Shown one piece after another: positions 1 through 9,297 of a stretch of DNA of 64,000 nucleotides (its first letter is position 1; every line of letters begins with the position of its first letter). Source of the stretch: Silvibacterium bohemicum. GTDB taxonomy: Bacteria > Acidobacteriota > Terriglobia > Terriglobales > Acidobacteriaceae. Both the position numbers and the translations under genes were made by a program. The notes under the pieces are model-generated. The model was given only the letters and a program-made list of their open reading frames with translations, made no database searches and was not told the origin of the DNA. The stretch is taken from NCBI RefSeq assembly GCF_001006305.1, contig NZ_LBHJ01000001.1, positions 1 to 64,000 of the forward strand. Direction: 5' to 3'.

Positions 1-70
1 GCACTTGCGCCGCCTTTTCCATCAACCCTGCAACCAAACCCCCAAATCAACCTTGACAAATCAGACAGTC

Positions 71-95
71 GCTGAGCGTAGCGAAGAATCTCAGC
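71..95. repeat. short inverted repeat downstream of the first gene
   Basis: GCTGAG at 71-76 pairs with CTCAGC at 90-95. It lies 28 nt past the stop of the minus-strand gene that follows, so it could be a weak 3' hairpin, but no T-run follows it on either strand. The segment from 1 to 122 otherwise shows nothing recognisable. Confidence 0.35.
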
Positions 96-122
96 TCAAT
101 TCAGCCCCGAAACAGTCGCCGC

Positions 123-968
123 TTATTCCGCGGTCTTCACTTCAATCAAAACCAGATTGTGCACGGAGCGCGCTGGGCGCTTATCTTCTGTCACGACCAG
201 CTTGAAGGGGCCGTTCGTCGCATCGAGCGGCTTGCCGTCCATGGCGTCGGCGACGATGACGTCTCCAGGATGGAACTCGGGATCGAGCTCAGCCAGCGCC
301 AGAACCGCCTTGTAGCCGTCGGAGCCGGTGGCGACGATGTAATCGGAGAGCGGCTTTCCGTGCAGGTCTTTTCCGTGGGGCACGCCCAGCGAAGCCAGCA
401 GATCGATCAGCGGGACACCGGTGTAGGTTTCTTCGGCCTTGGTATGGACGTTGTGGAACTTGACTGTCCTTTGGGGCATGGTCTTGAGTGTGGCGAGGTC
501 GATGGTTTTGGTGTGATCGGGTCCAGCAGAGATATAAAGTGCACCCACCACTTCGGCAGGGAGCATGACCGTTAGCGCGGGATGTTCAGGATTTAGATTG
601 GGCCCCAAAGAGATCACCGGACCGGTCCCGGTCGCGACAGTTAAGGCAAATTGAAGTATCTGCGCCGCGGAATTCTGTACGTTGAGTGATTTGGCCAGTG
701 GGAAAAAGCCAGAAGAATAAACTGAGACCTGGTAGCTGCAGGGCTTTAACGCTACGGCGAGAGTGCCCGTCCCGTCGGTCTGCGCGTCAACCTGAGAACA
801 AGAAGCAGAGGGGATAATCGTGACCGCTGCGCCGGAAATAGGTGTGCCTGTGACGTCGGCGACGTGAATCGTTATTGGGACAGATTTCTCCTGTTGAGCA
901 AATGCACATACGGAAATCACTACCGCAAAGACGACGGCTGCCAACGATTTGGAATTGACGGGAAGCAT
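123..968 (-). CDS. secreted protein with carboxypeptidase-regulatory-like and molybdopterin-oxidoreductase-like domains
   Basis: A 281-residue exported protein. An N-terminal signal peptide (hydrophobic run ending in CAFAQ) is followed by a beta-sandwich segment (about residues 25-110) of the carboxypeptidase-regulatory type. The C-terminal 150 residues resemble the oxidoreductase molybdopterin-binding (sulfite-oxidase-like) fold: 'GVPLIDLLASLGV', 'GSDGYKAVLALAELDP', and an ending 'RSVHNLVLIEV'. No conserved cysteine of true sulfite oxidases is visible in that part, so cofactor binding is doubtful. The start at 968 is preferred because GGAG lies 5 nt upstream on the coding strand; an upstream in-frame ATG at 992 has no such site and would put a polar stretch before the signal. 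The gene is divergent from the NuoI-like gene. Role unknown; periplasmic location is inferred. Confidence 0.7.
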   Translation of the reverse strand: MLPVNSKSLAAVVFAVVISVCAFAQQEKSVPITIHVADVTGTPISGAAVTIIPSASCSQVDAQTDGTGTLAVALKPCSYQVSVYSSGFFPLAKSLNVQNSAAQILQFALTVATGTGPVISLGPNLNPEHPALTVMLPAEVVGALYISAGPDHTKTIDLATLKTMPQRTVKFHNVHTKAEETYTGVPLIDLLASLGVPHGKDLHGKPLSDYIVATGSDGYKAVLALAELDPEFHPGDVIVADAMDGKPLDATNGPFKLVVTEDKRPARSVHNLVLIEVKTAE

Positions 969-1020
969 GCGTTCTCCAATCCCTATCAACATGCCTGCCC
1001 ATCCTAATACGAAATTCCGC

Positions 1021-1095
1021 GCTTCACGCTTGTTGCTGACCGGTTTTTCGCCGCCCGGACTTTGGCCACCCGCTTTCCAGCCACCCGCCCCTTAG
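1021..1095 (+). repeat. 15-nt-period degenerate tandem repeat array
   Basis: Five consecutive 15-nt units, for example CCGCCCGGACTTTGG (1051), CCACCCGCTTTCCAG (1066) and CCACCCGCCCCTTAG (1081), with degenerate units at 1021 and 1036. Consensus CYNNCCGSNNNTTAG. The array ends 15 nt before the ATG of the NuoI-like gene. Related arrays are found at 30121-30195 and 31795-31935. Confidence 0.7.
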
Positions 1096-1110
1096 CCGTA
1101 TACTGGATCC

Positions 1111-1605
1111 ATGTCGATCGTGCGCAACATCGCCGGAGTGGCCAAGGGCATGAGCATCACCTTTGGGGAGATGTTCAAACCAACCGAAGTTGAGAACTAT
1201 CCTGACGGTCCGGGCCCCACGCGCGGCGCCATGTTGCAGGAGCGCTTTCGCGGCGCGCACGTGCTGCAGCGCGACGAAAACGGCCTGGAGAAATGCGTTG
1301 CCTGCTTCCTTTGCGCGGCGGCGTGCCCCTCCAACTGCATCTACATCGAGGCTGCGGATAACACCGCGGAGAAGCGCATCTCGAGCGCCGAGCGCTATGC
1401 CAAGGTCTACAACATCGACTACAACCGCTGCATTTTCTGCGGATATTGTGTCGAGGCCTGCCCGACCGACGCCATCACTCATGGCCACGGCTTCGAGCTG
1501 GCCAGCCTGAATGCGACCAATCTGGTGATGCGCAAGGAAGACATGCTGGTGGCGACCGTAGGCATGCCGGGCGAGCTGGCTGCGCATTCAGATTCCATCA
1601 AGTAA
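1111..1605 (+). CDS. nuoI: NADH-quinone oxidoreductase subunit I-like 2x[4Fe-4S] ferredoxin
   Basis: A 164-residue protein with two classical 8-iron ferredoxin motifs: Cys62-x2-Cys65-x2-Cys68-x3-Cys72-Pro and Cys107-x2-Cys110-x2-Cys113-x3-Cys117-Pro. Length, motif spacing and the N-terminal 'ITFGEMFKP' segment match NuoI of complex I, which passes electrons between Fe-S centres N6a and N6b in the peripheral arm. No other nuo gene lies in the window, so this is a stand-alone copy, either a second set elsewhere or a dispersed complex I. A 15-nt repeat array sits immediately upstream. The next gene follows 50 nt downstream on the same strand. Confidence 0.88.
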   Translation: MSIVRNIAGVAKGMSITFGEMFKPTEVENYPDGPGPTRGAMLQERFRGAHVLQRDENGLEKCVACFLCAAACPSNCIYIEAADNTAEKRISSAERYAKVYNIDYNRCIFCGYCVEACPTDAITHGHGFELASLNATNLVMRKEDMLVATVGMPGELAAHSDSIK

Positions 1606-1655
1606 TCGGGCGGCGCGATCCTTGCCAGGGGTGCTGCCTTCCATCTGAGGAAACC

Positions 1656-2252
1656 ATGATCCAGTGCTGGGTCGCTTCTGTCGGTTCCATCGCGCTATCC
1701 ATTTCGCTCGCTTCGCCCTCCGCTCTTCCTGCGCAAACGGTCACAGAAGGAACTCCGCTCTATCTCGCTCCGGCGCAGCTCAAGCCCGCGGGGCAGGCGC
1801 CTGCGATGAAGGTGCAGCTGCTGAGCGACCAGGGCGGCCAAAAAGACTATGCCGTGATCTTTTATAAGGGAGACGAGGCGCTTTCCGGGCTGACCGCGTT
1901 TGCTCAGAAGTACGACATCAAGAGCGCTCACTTTACGGCAATTGGTGCAGTAAGTGCCGCGTCGATCGGCTGGTTCGATCCCGCTCGAAAGCTGTACAAG
2001 GTGATGCCTCTGACCGGTCAGATGGAAGTGGTCTCGATGATCGGCGATATTGCGCTATATAACGGCAAGCCGGTGGTTCATACCCACGTGGTGCTGGCTC
2101 TTCCCGACGGTACGACGCGCGGCGGGCATGTCGTCGAGCTACAGGTGAAGCCGACGCTGGAGGTGATGGTGACGGCCGATCCGAAGGATCTGCATAAGCG
2201 CCTCGACCCCGAGACCGATTTCGCGCTGATCGACCCGGCTGCGAATCAATAG
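1656..2252 (+). CDS. secreted PPC/DUF296-domain protein
   Basis: A 198-residue protein with a signal peptide (hydrophobic stretch ending ALPAQ) and one PPC (DUF296) domain over about residues 45-185. Typical features are 'YKGDEALSGLTAFAQKY', 'HFTAIGAVSAASIGWFD', the 'HTHVVLALPDG' histidine motif and 'GGHV'. The domain is best known from plant AT-hook proteins, and bacterial stand-alone copies form trimers of unsettled function. Export is unusual for the family, but homologues with signal peptides occur. The start at 1656 is chosen because TGAGGA lies 4 nt upstream and the signal peptide begins there. Confidence 0.78.
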   Translation: MIQCWVASVGSIALSISLASPSALPAQTVTEGTPLYLAPAQLKPAGQAPAMKVQLLSDQGGQKDYAVIFYKGDEALSGLTAFAQKYDIKSAHFTAIGAVSAASIGWFDPARKLYKVMPLTGQMEVVSMIGDIALYNGKPVVHTHVVLALPDGTTRGGHVVELQVKPTLEVMVTADPKDLHKRLDPETDFALIDPAANQ

Positions 2253-2481
2253 AAATCTTTTCGGCGAAATCTAGCGGCTCGCTTGCTCTTTGGATACTTT
2301 CTCCTTCCTCAACCCTGAAAACCGGCTCAGAATCGTTGAAGTGCAGTAACCGGAGAAGAATGCCCGGGTTCGATTTGTTTTGTGGCTGCTCTCTGAGCGT
2401 GTGCAGGGGACGGAAATTCTATATGTCTCCTATCCACACGCAAACTATTTTGGTATCAAAAAATGGAGTAAGCTAGCCGCC

Positions 2482-2850
2482 ATGAATGACGGGCAACAAT
2501 CAATTCTTCATGTATGCAGCCGCGAGACGATCCTCGATCTGCGCGATCAGATTTTGAAGCTGCACGGTTACAACGTGGAGTCGACGCTCTCGCTCGACCA
2601 GGCCCTGCAGTACGCGACTGCTCGCGAGCATGACCTGGTAGTGATCGATGTAGAAGGAGACGGCCGGATTCCGGCAGCGGAGAAGCTCTGCAACGATATC
2701 AAGAAGCTTCGCCCGGGCCAGGAGATCGTCTTCATCTGCAACTACCGGGTTTCGATTGAAAGCGAATGCCCGGATGAAGTGATCCGCAGTGAATTCAATC
2801 CGGCGGCGATGATCGAGGGCATCCAGGCTATTCTTCGCAAAAAAGCGTAG
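2482..2850 (+). CDS. response-regulator receiver-like protein
   Basis: A 122-residue single-domain protein with a CheY-like layout: 'SILHVCSRETILDLRDQILKLHGYNVES' as the first strand and helix, and 'HDLVVIDVEGDG' as the strand that carries the phospho-acceptor aspartate. The acidic pair expected near the N terminus is absent (Cys-Ser-Arg instead), so phosphorylation may be lost. There is no output domain. The 34 extra residues available upstream (from 2380) do not look like a receiver fold, so the ATG at 2482 is preferred although its ribosome site is weak. The 230-nt gap upstream holds nothing recognised. It is convergent with the glucan-synthase-like gene. Confidence 0.65.
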   Translation: MNDGQQSILHVCSRETILDLRDQILKLHGYNVESTLSLDQALQYATAREHDLVVIDVEGDGRIPAAEKLCNDIKKLRPGQEIVFICNYRVSIESECPDEVIRSEFNPAAMIEGIQAILRKKA

Positions 2851-2892
2851 CTGCCATCTTGCGGCTCAATGTTCTCGGTGACGCAAACAATG

Positions 2893-5800
2893 CTAACTGG
2901 CCTGCTTGAGAGCCTCCGGCTTGCGTGCTTTCTTGGCTGGAGCGCTCTTTTGCTCCGACTTCAGTCCCGCCTGCCGGATCGGTTTTTCGTGCAGTAGAAG
3001 TTCGGTCGCACGAAATTCCGGATTGGCGTGGAACCATCTCTGTACGGCATCTTCTCCGAGCAGATTCAAGAGTGCGGTGAGCGCCATGCCCTGATGGTGG
3101 GCCATCCACTCGCGAACGACGATCGGCTGCGACGTTGACTGCGAATAGTCGGCCGCTTCGTAGAAGCCGTAGGCGCCTACCCACTTCATTTGTTCCATGC
3201 GGCGAAGGTTGCGCAGCGCTTCGGCCTGCTCAACCCCCAGCGCGAGAAAAGTAGAGTACGGAGAGACGACCGGGCCGGCTGTCGCGTCCCACTTGAGCGC
3301 GATGGAGGGGACGCCGAATGCCTGGTAGTGATAGTGTCCGGCGTCATCGGTCTCGCCATAGCCTGATTCGGAGATGCCCCACGGAACTCCGATGGAGCGC
3401 GCGAACTCCCGCTGGATGGCGACCGCTGCTGACAGCGAGCGCGAAATGAGGGTGTCGGGGTAGTTGCGCATCCACAGCGCCGGCATGAGGTATTCGAACA
3501 TGGTGCCGGTCCAGGACAAGAGGATGGCGCGGCCATAAGCCATGGTGTGCACGCGGCCCATCTTGAACCAGCCCTGCTGCGAGAGCTCGCCGCGTGCGAC
3601 CGCGATAAACGTGGCGATGCGGGCTTCTGAGGCCAGCATGTCATAGGTGGCAGAGTGCAACTTGCCGGTGCTCACCTCATAGCCGATGGATAGCAGCTGC
3701 CGGCCTTTGTCGACGAGGAAGGCGAAGTCCATATTTTCCGCCAGTTGCAACGCTCCGTCGGATACGTTGGACACGCCGTCCGCTAGCGCCACGAGATATC
3801 CTCGCGCGATGGGAAGCTCGGAGCGCAGCTTCTCTACCAGAAGTCCCTGCGCCGATCCCGCTTCGGTGGTGTTCAGCGTCGCCCAGGCGCGCGCCAGCCG
3901 GTGCTCGAGCTGATCGACGAAGTCCACGGCGTTTTCGAGCAACGGTACCGAGTCGCCATCTTTCAGGCTCAGCTCTACGGTTTCGTGCAGCGATGCGTAT
4001 TCCGGCAGCAGCCACGGCAATGCTTCGCGGATCAAGGCGGCGATGCTCTGCACACGCATCCGCGACTCATTCAGCCACCAGGCATGCTCGTCCGGAGACG
4101 GCTCGGAGTAAGGCGGGATATCTTGAAGCTCCGGAAGCTGCTCCGTCTCGAGGACCCAGGCGCACCAGTCATACACGCTAGCCGATGCAGAGGGAAGCGA
4201 ACGATTGGCGATTTTTGAGGTGGAATCTTTCTGTAACCGTAGCAGTTGCCAATGTGTCTCGAGTCCGCGGAACAGGGCCTTTGACAGCACGGGGCGATGC
4301 AGCAGCTCCGCCGCGCCGGTGCGCAGCGTGTAGAGCGACGCGACCAGATTGCCGCTGTCGACAGAAGAGACCGTGATGGGCAGCAGCGGCTCGAAGGTAT
4401 GCGTGTTGTACCAGTTGTAAAGGTGGCCGCGATGCTTCTGCAGGCGCTCCATTGCATTGAGGCTACGCTGGGAGAGATCGATAAATTCAGGCAGGGTGAT
4501 GAAGCCAAGCTCGATCGCTGCCTGACGTGCATTGAGCAGAAGACCGAAGTTGGTCGGAGAGACGCGCGCCGCTTCGAAGAGCGTCTTCTCCTCCACGTTA
4601 TCGGGAATCATGTAATTGTGTCGCGCGCCGCCGAATTCATAGAAGAATCGCCAGATGCGCAGCGCGTGCTGGCGCGCAAATGTTTCTTCCTGCGCCGTCA
4701 GGGGTTGATTCTGCTCGCGCGGCCTGCGGTTTAGCCAGACAGTGATGGCGCTTTCGAGTCCCCACAGGATCAGGATGGGCACGGCGATGACGAGCGATTT
4801 GGGGCGGAAGAATGCGATCGCCGCGCCGAGCGCGAGGGCAAAGACCGGGGTCGCGGCGAGATAGCGATCGACCGGCGTGCGCTTGCCTACGGAGGACTCG
4901 GCCTCGGCAGCGGTTTCCCATTCGAGCAGGCGTTGTCCGGTAATGAAGCGGCGCACCAGCGAACGCACGATGGCGTCGAGCGAAAGCATGGTCTGATGAG
5001 GCAGGAAGACGAGGTTCAGCAACGATACGAGGATGGACTGCAAAAAACCGATCAAGGCTTCGCGTACATCTCCCGCCATTTCGCTGGCCATGGCCCGCCC
5101 CATGCTGAAGGCGAGCTGAACCAGCGTCGGAGCGAAGAGGAGAAAGAGCGTAATCGCGGTCCAGTACAGAGCGCCGCCGGGCAGCCCCAGCCATCCGGCT
5201 ACGAGCAAGATCAGAGTAAGCGAATCGACCAGCGAACGGCGCAGGTTATCGAGGATCTTCCAGCGTGAAATCGTCGAGATGGGATTGCGAACGAAGCGTC
5301 CCGACTCGTCGGGCACGCGCGAGAACAGCCACTGCGCAATCTGCCAGTCGCCGCGTACCCAGCGATGCTGGCGGCGGGTATAGGCGCTGTAGTGGGACGG
5401 ATAATCGTCGATGACTTCAATATCGGTGGCGAGGCCGGCGCGCGCGTACGCGCCTTCGATCAGGTCATGGCTCAGCAGTGAATTGCGCGGGAACCTGCGT
5501 TCGAGGACCGTGTGCAGCGCGGAAACTTCGTAGATGCCCTTGCCGGTGAAGCTGCCCTCGCCGTAGAGATCCTGATAGACGTCGGAGATGGCGCGCGTGT
5601 AGATGTCGAAGCCGGTCTGTCCCGAGTAAATTCCGGCCAGCCGCGAGCGCGCCGCCGATTGCACGCTGACTCCCACGCGCGGCTGCAGAATTCCGTAGCC
5701 GGCGGTCACAATGCGCTTGTGGGGATCGATGATAGCGCGATTCAGGGGATGAGCCATCGCTCCGACCATGGAGTGCGCGGTGCCGCGGGGCAGTTGCGTG

Positions 5801-7431
5801 TCGGAGTCGAGGGTGATGATGTATTGCACGCGCGCGAGCGCGGCCATGTCACCAGCCTTGACCGGGAAGGCGTCAAACTCGCCCTTCAGATACTTATTGA
5901 GATCCAGAAGCTTGCCGCGCTTGCGCTCCCAGCCCATCCACACGCCTTGCTTGGCGTTGAAGATGCGATGGCGGTGCAGCAGGACGAAGGTGCCGTGCTT
6001 GGAGACAGTCGAAGCGTAGCGCCGATTCAGATCCTCGATCAGATTCACCGCAAGGTCGACGAGAGGATCGCTGTCTTTTTCGCGCGGACGCGACACCGAG
6101 TCCGGCAGGTCTGTCAACAGCGCGAAATGCAGATTCGGATCTTGATTAGCGAGGAATCGAACTTCGAGTTCGCCCACTAGTTCGCGGACCTGCTTCTCGT
6201 TCATCAGCAAGGTGGGAATCGCAACCATCGCGCTGTACTCCGGCGGAATACCTTTGCTGAAGTCCAGCTTGGGCAGGGCCTGTGCTTTCAGTAGCGCGGT
6301 CACCGTGTTGTTGACGAAGTCGACGGCGGTCTGCGAGACGGGAAGCAGCAAAAGGAGGAAGGCGATAGTGACTCCGCCAAAGACGGGATAATTCGGAATC
6401 AGCGGCAGCAGGATCGCGGCGATGAGCAGGACGGTCAGGATCTCGATGGAGCCGATGAAGAAGTCATCAGCGTGGCGGCGCAGGGTGATGCGAGTGCGAT
6501 CGATGAAGCGCGGCCGGTAGCCGATGGCTTTGGCCAGCTGCGGGAATCCGCTATCGATAAGGTAATAGCCGACATGCGCCTGGCGCAGGTAAAGGCGCGG
6601 ATCATCGATAGGATTCTGCTGCGCCTGGAGCGCGAGGTCGACGGCGGTCTGCGCGACCTGATTTTCCGTGTACTCAGAATAGAAGGCGATCTCGGCGACC
6701 CGTTTCCGGTATCCCTCGCGGCTGTCGAATTCCATGCGCGGATACGCCTTCGCGGGATCGTTCATGAGGATGGAATCGAAGACTACGAGCGGCTCCATCA
6801 GCGAGAGCCAATCCGCATGCCCAAGCTCGCGCAGGGTCTTGATGCGGGCCGTCAACATCTGTGGCGTGCCCGCGTCCGCCGACTGCGGCGTGTGCAGGCG
6901 GGCATCGGCCTGCACCAGTATGAGATCCAGGACCGCGAACTTGAGGAAGGCGGGCAGCACCCAGAGCTCACGAAGCTCGAGCGGATCGGAGAGCTGTGCC
7001 TCGTTCACATAGATGTGGAGAGCGGAGCCATTCCACACTGACTTGGCTCCGTTGAGATAGGCTGCGGCCAGGACTGCAGCGCGGGGCTCCTCGCCGATAG
7101 GCGAAAGCACGCGCGGCAGCTTGGGAATTTTCTTCTGGATCGAGCGCATCTCCGCCAGTGCGGCGCGAAAGAGGCGTGGATTCTCGCGAATCTCGAGCAA
7201 AGGGTTCGGACCACGCTCATCGGTAGCAGGCAGTTCGCTGAGCTCGGCCATCAAGGCGTTCAGCGAGGATTCGGCCTCCTCAATGCGAGGGATCAGCGTG
7301 AGCGGGGTTTGCGGCCGATGAACGACGGACCAGTGCGACACGGCGGCGCGGGCATGCGCGCGCAGGTCTATTGCCGTGATGCCGGCCTGGTCGAGAATCT
7401 CCTGGTCAATTGCTGGAATCTGGTAGGTCAT
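2893..7431 (-). CDS. cyclic beta-1,2-glucan synthase-like glycosyltransferase with glycoamylase domain, lacking the phosphorylase module
   Basis: A 1512-residue membrane protein of the NdvB/ChvB type. Order: N-terminal soluble region (1-320), membrane segments near 325-372, and a processive glycosyltransferase core with Asp542-Ser-Asp544 ('LDSDTQLPRG'), 'SHDLIEG' near 654-660 and the 'RRQHRW' (Q/RxxRW-type) motif at 686-691. More membrane spans follow, then a glycoamylase-like domain from about 960 to the C terminus ('LYNWYNTHTFEPL', 'VDSGNLVASLYTLR'). Rhizobial NdvB is about 2,800 residues and continues into a GH94-type phosphorylase domain that sets ring size; that module is absent here. 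The gene starts 9 nt after the ABC exporter stops, so the two are probably co-expressed. The product is likely a beta-linked glucan, with linkage and cyclisation unknown. Confidence 0.82.
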   Translation of the reverse strand: MTYQIPAIDQEILDQAGITAIDLRAHARAAVSHWSVVHRPQTPLTLIPRIEEAESSLNALMAELSELPATDERGPNPLLEIRENPRLFRAALAEMRSIQKKIPKLPRVLSPIGEEPRAAVLAAAYLNGAKSVWNGSALHIYVNEAQLSDPLELRELWVLPAFLKFAVLDLILVQADARLHTPQSADAGTPQMLTARIKTLRELGHADWLSLMEPLVVFDSILMNDPAKAYPRMEFDSREGYRKRVAEIAFYSEYTENQVAQTAVDLALQAQQNPIDDPRLYLRQAHVGYYLIDSGFPQLAKAIGYRPRFIDRTRITLRRHADDFFIGSIEILTVLLIAAILLPLIPNYPVFGGVTIAFLLLLLPVSQTAVDFVNNTVTALLKAQALPKLDFSKGIPPEYSAMVAIPTLLMNEKQVRELVGELEVRFLANQDPNLHFALLTDLPDSVSRPREKDSDPLVDLAVNLIEDLNRRYASTVSKHGTFVLLHRHRIFNAKQGVWMGWERKRGKLLDLNKYLKGEFDAFPVKAGDMAALARVQYIITLDSDTQLPRGTAHSMVGAMAHPLNRAIIDPHKRIVTAGYGILQPRVGVSVQSAARSRLAGIYSGQTGFDIYTRAISDVYQDLYGEGSFTGKGIYEVSALHTVLERRFPRNSLLSHDLIEGAYARAGLATDIEVIDDYPSHYSAYTRRQHRWVRGDWQIAQWLFSRVPDESGRFVRNPISTISRWKILDNLRRSLVDSLTLILLVAGWLGLPGGALYWTAITLFLLFAPTLVQLAFSMGRAMASEMAGDVREALIGFLQSILVSLLNLVFLPHQTMLSLDAIVRSLVRRFITGQRLLEWETAAEAESSVGKRTPVDRYLAATPVFALALGAAIAFFRPKSLVIAVPILILWGLESAITVWLNRRPREQNQPLTAQEETFARQHALRIWRFFYEFGGARHNYMIPDNVEEKTLFEAARVSPTNFGLLLNARQAAIELGFITLPEFIDLSQRSLNAMERLQKHRGHLYNWYNTHTFEPLLPITVSSVDSGNLVASLYTLRTGAAELLHRPVLSKALFRGLETHWQLLRLQKDSTSKIANRSLPSASASVYDWCAWVLETEQLPELQDIPPYSEPSPDEHAWWLNESRMRVQSIAALIREALPWLLPEYASLHETVELSLKDGDSVPLLENAVDFVDQLEHRLARAWATLNTTEAGSAQGLLVEKLRSELPIARGYLVALADGVSNVSDGALQLAENMDFAFLVDKGRQLLSIGYEVSTGKLHSATYDMLASEARIATFIAVARGELSQQGWFKMGRVHTMAYGRAILLSWTGTMFEYLMPALWMRNYPDTLISRSLSAAVAIQREFARSIGVPWGISESGYGETDDAGHYHYQAFGVPSIALKWDATAGPVVSPYSTFLALGVEQAEALRNLRRMEQMKWVGAYGFYEAADYSQSTSQPIVVREWMAHHQGMALTALLNLLGEDAVQRWFHANPEFRATELLLHEKPIRQAGLKSEQKSAPAKKARKPEALKQAS

Positions 7432-7440
7432 GCTTCTCCG

Positions 7441-9297
7441 TCAACGATAGCTCGCGGCCTGCATCTCAAACATCCCGGCATAGCGCGCTCCCAGGGCCAT
7501 CAATTGCTGGTGCGTGCCTTCTTCTACCAGCTGGCCACCTTCGAGCACGACGATGCGATCGGCCATGCGAACGGTGGAGAAGCGATGCGAGATCAAGAGC
7601 GCCATCTTTCCTTCGGTGAGCTCTGCGAAGCGCTCGAAGACTTCGAGCTCGCTGCGCGCATCGAGCGCGGCGGTCGGCTCGTCAAGAATGAGCAGCTGTG
7701 CGTCGCGCAGATAGGCGCGCGCCAGCGCGATCTTCTGCCACTCTCCACCGGAGAGGTCGACGCCGGTTTCAAATCTGCGGCCGAGCATCTGATCGTAGCC
7801 GCCGGAGAGCTTGGCGATGACGCCATCAGCCAGGCTCTTGTGCGCAGCGGTCTCGATCTCTTCGTTGGTATGAGGCGCTTCGATATGACCCACGATAATG
7901 TTGTCGCGCGCCGTCATCTCGTAGCGCATGAAGTCCTGAAAGATGACGCCCATCTCGTGATGCAGATCTTCGAGGTTATATTCGCGCAGGTCGACGCCGT
8001 CGAGGAGGATCTGACCTTCGGTGGGGTCGTAGAGGCGCGTGATGAGCTTGACCACTGTGGTCTTGCCCTGACCGTTTTCGCCGATCAGCGCGATGCGCTC
8101 GCCGGGGTGCAGCGTGAAGTTGAAGTTCTTCAGAACTCGACGCTCGGTTCCGGGATAAGCAAAGGAAACGTTGCGGAATTCGAAGCCGCGCTGAATGGGT
8201 CTCGGGACTAGGATGCCATCGGGCTTGGACTGCACGGTCGGTTTCATATCGAAGAAGGCGATCAGGTCGGTAAGGAAAAGCGCCTGGTCGGCGATGCCCG
8301 AGGCCGTCGAAAACGCCTGCTGGAAGTTGGAGCTGGCCTGCTGGATGGCGACCGTTATGAGTGAGAAGACACCGATCGTGGGGTAGCGGCCGATGACGGC
8401 CTCGTAGATGGCAAAGACATACGCTCCGTAGTAGCCGAGGGTGCTGATGAGCGAAAGCAGTCCGCCCCAGATCAGCTTCTTGCGCGAGAGAGCGATATCT
8501 TCTTCGTAGATGGCCTTGGAGAGCGACTTGAACCGACCGGTGAGGTAGTCGCTCAGATTAAAAAGCTTCAGCTCCTTGGCCGCTTCTTTGCTGCCGCCTA
8601 CCTGGCGGAGATAATCCATCTGCCGCTTGGCCGGGGTCTGGCGGAAGTTTTTGGCGTAGCCGAGGAAGGCGAAGTGCGTTTCTCCAAAGAAGGACGGCAG
8701 CACGCCTGCGATCAGCAGCAGGATCATCCAGGGCGAGCGGTAGACGAGCACGCCGCTCCAGATCGCTGTGAGCACCAGCTGCTGGAAGAGCCTGCCCATC
8801 TGCTGAATCATGGCCAGCCGGTCGGTGGCCTGCGCACGGGCACGTTCCAGGCGGTCATAAAAGACCGGGTCTTCGTAGGTGGTGAGGTCGAGCTGCGCCG
8901 CTTGCTGCATCACGCGCACGCTGACGTGATAGGTGTAGCGGTCGGCCAGCAGCTGGTCGCTGTAGTCGATGGTCCGGCTGAGAATGCCGTTCAGCAGAGC
9001 GAGCAGGACCTCTGCGCCGACCAGCCACCAGAAGTGCGGCAGCTGTGGCTGATGGCGAAGCGCGAGCGATACGCCGGTGATGATGCGCGCCGCGACGATG
9101 CCGATGCCCAATTGCAGCAGCGGAACGATGACGCGCAGGATGAGACCCCAGGTGACCACTGCGGGGCCGGACGCCCACAGGATCTCGAGGACCTGGGGCA
9201 CATTCTTCAGGGCCCTGATCCGGTCTCCCCACGCGCTGTGGCTGCTTGTCTTTTGATCGTCGTTCATCGCTTGGGCATTCAAGTTAGGTATTGCCAT
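7441..9297 (-). CDS. ABC exporter, fused membrane and ATPase domains (MsbA/NdvA type)
   Basis: A 618-residue half-transporter. The N-terminal half carries about six hydrophobic segments (from 'VVTWGLILRVIVPLLQLGIG' on). The C-terminal half has Walker A GENGQGKTT, Q-loop 'IFQDFMRYEM', signature LSGGEWQ, Walker B 'LLILDEPTAALDA' and the switch His in 'LISHRFSTV'. It would work as a dimer, exporting a substrate across the inner membrane. The glucan-synthase-like gene starts 9 nt after its stop, which matches the NdvA-NdvB (ChvA-ChvB) partnership of rhizobia, so a glucan is the best substrate guess. Family membership is certain; substrate is inferred. Confidence 0.87.
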   Translation of the reverse strand: MAIPNLNAQAMNDDQKTSSHSAWGDRIRALKNVPQVLEILWASGPAVVTWGLILRVIVPLLQLGIGIVAARIITGVSLALRHQPQLPHFWWLVGAEVLLALLNGILSRTIDYSDQLLADRYTYHVSVRVMQQAAQLDLTTYEDPVFYDRLERARAQATDRLAMIQQMGRLFQQLVLTAIWSGVLVYRSPWMILLLIAGVLPSFFGETHFAFLGYAKNFRQTPAKRQMDYLRQVGGSKEAAKELKLFNLSDYLTGRFKSLSKAIYEEDIALSRKKLIWGGLLSLISTLGYYGAYVFAIYEAVIGRYPTIGVFSLITVAIQQASSNFQQAFSTASGIADQALFLTDLIAFFDMKPTVQSKPDGILVPRPIQRGFEFRNVSFAYPGTERRVLKNFNFTLHPGERIALIGENGQGKTTVVKLITRLYDPTEGQILLDGVDLREYNLEDLHHEMGVIFQDFMRYEMTARDNIIVGHIEAPHTNEEIETAAHKSLADGVIAKLSGGYDQMLGRRFETGVDLSGGEWQKIALARAYLRDAQLLILDEPTAALDARSELEVFERFAELTEGKMALLISHRFSTVRMADRIVVLEGGQLVEEGTHQQLMALGARYAGMFEMQAASYR

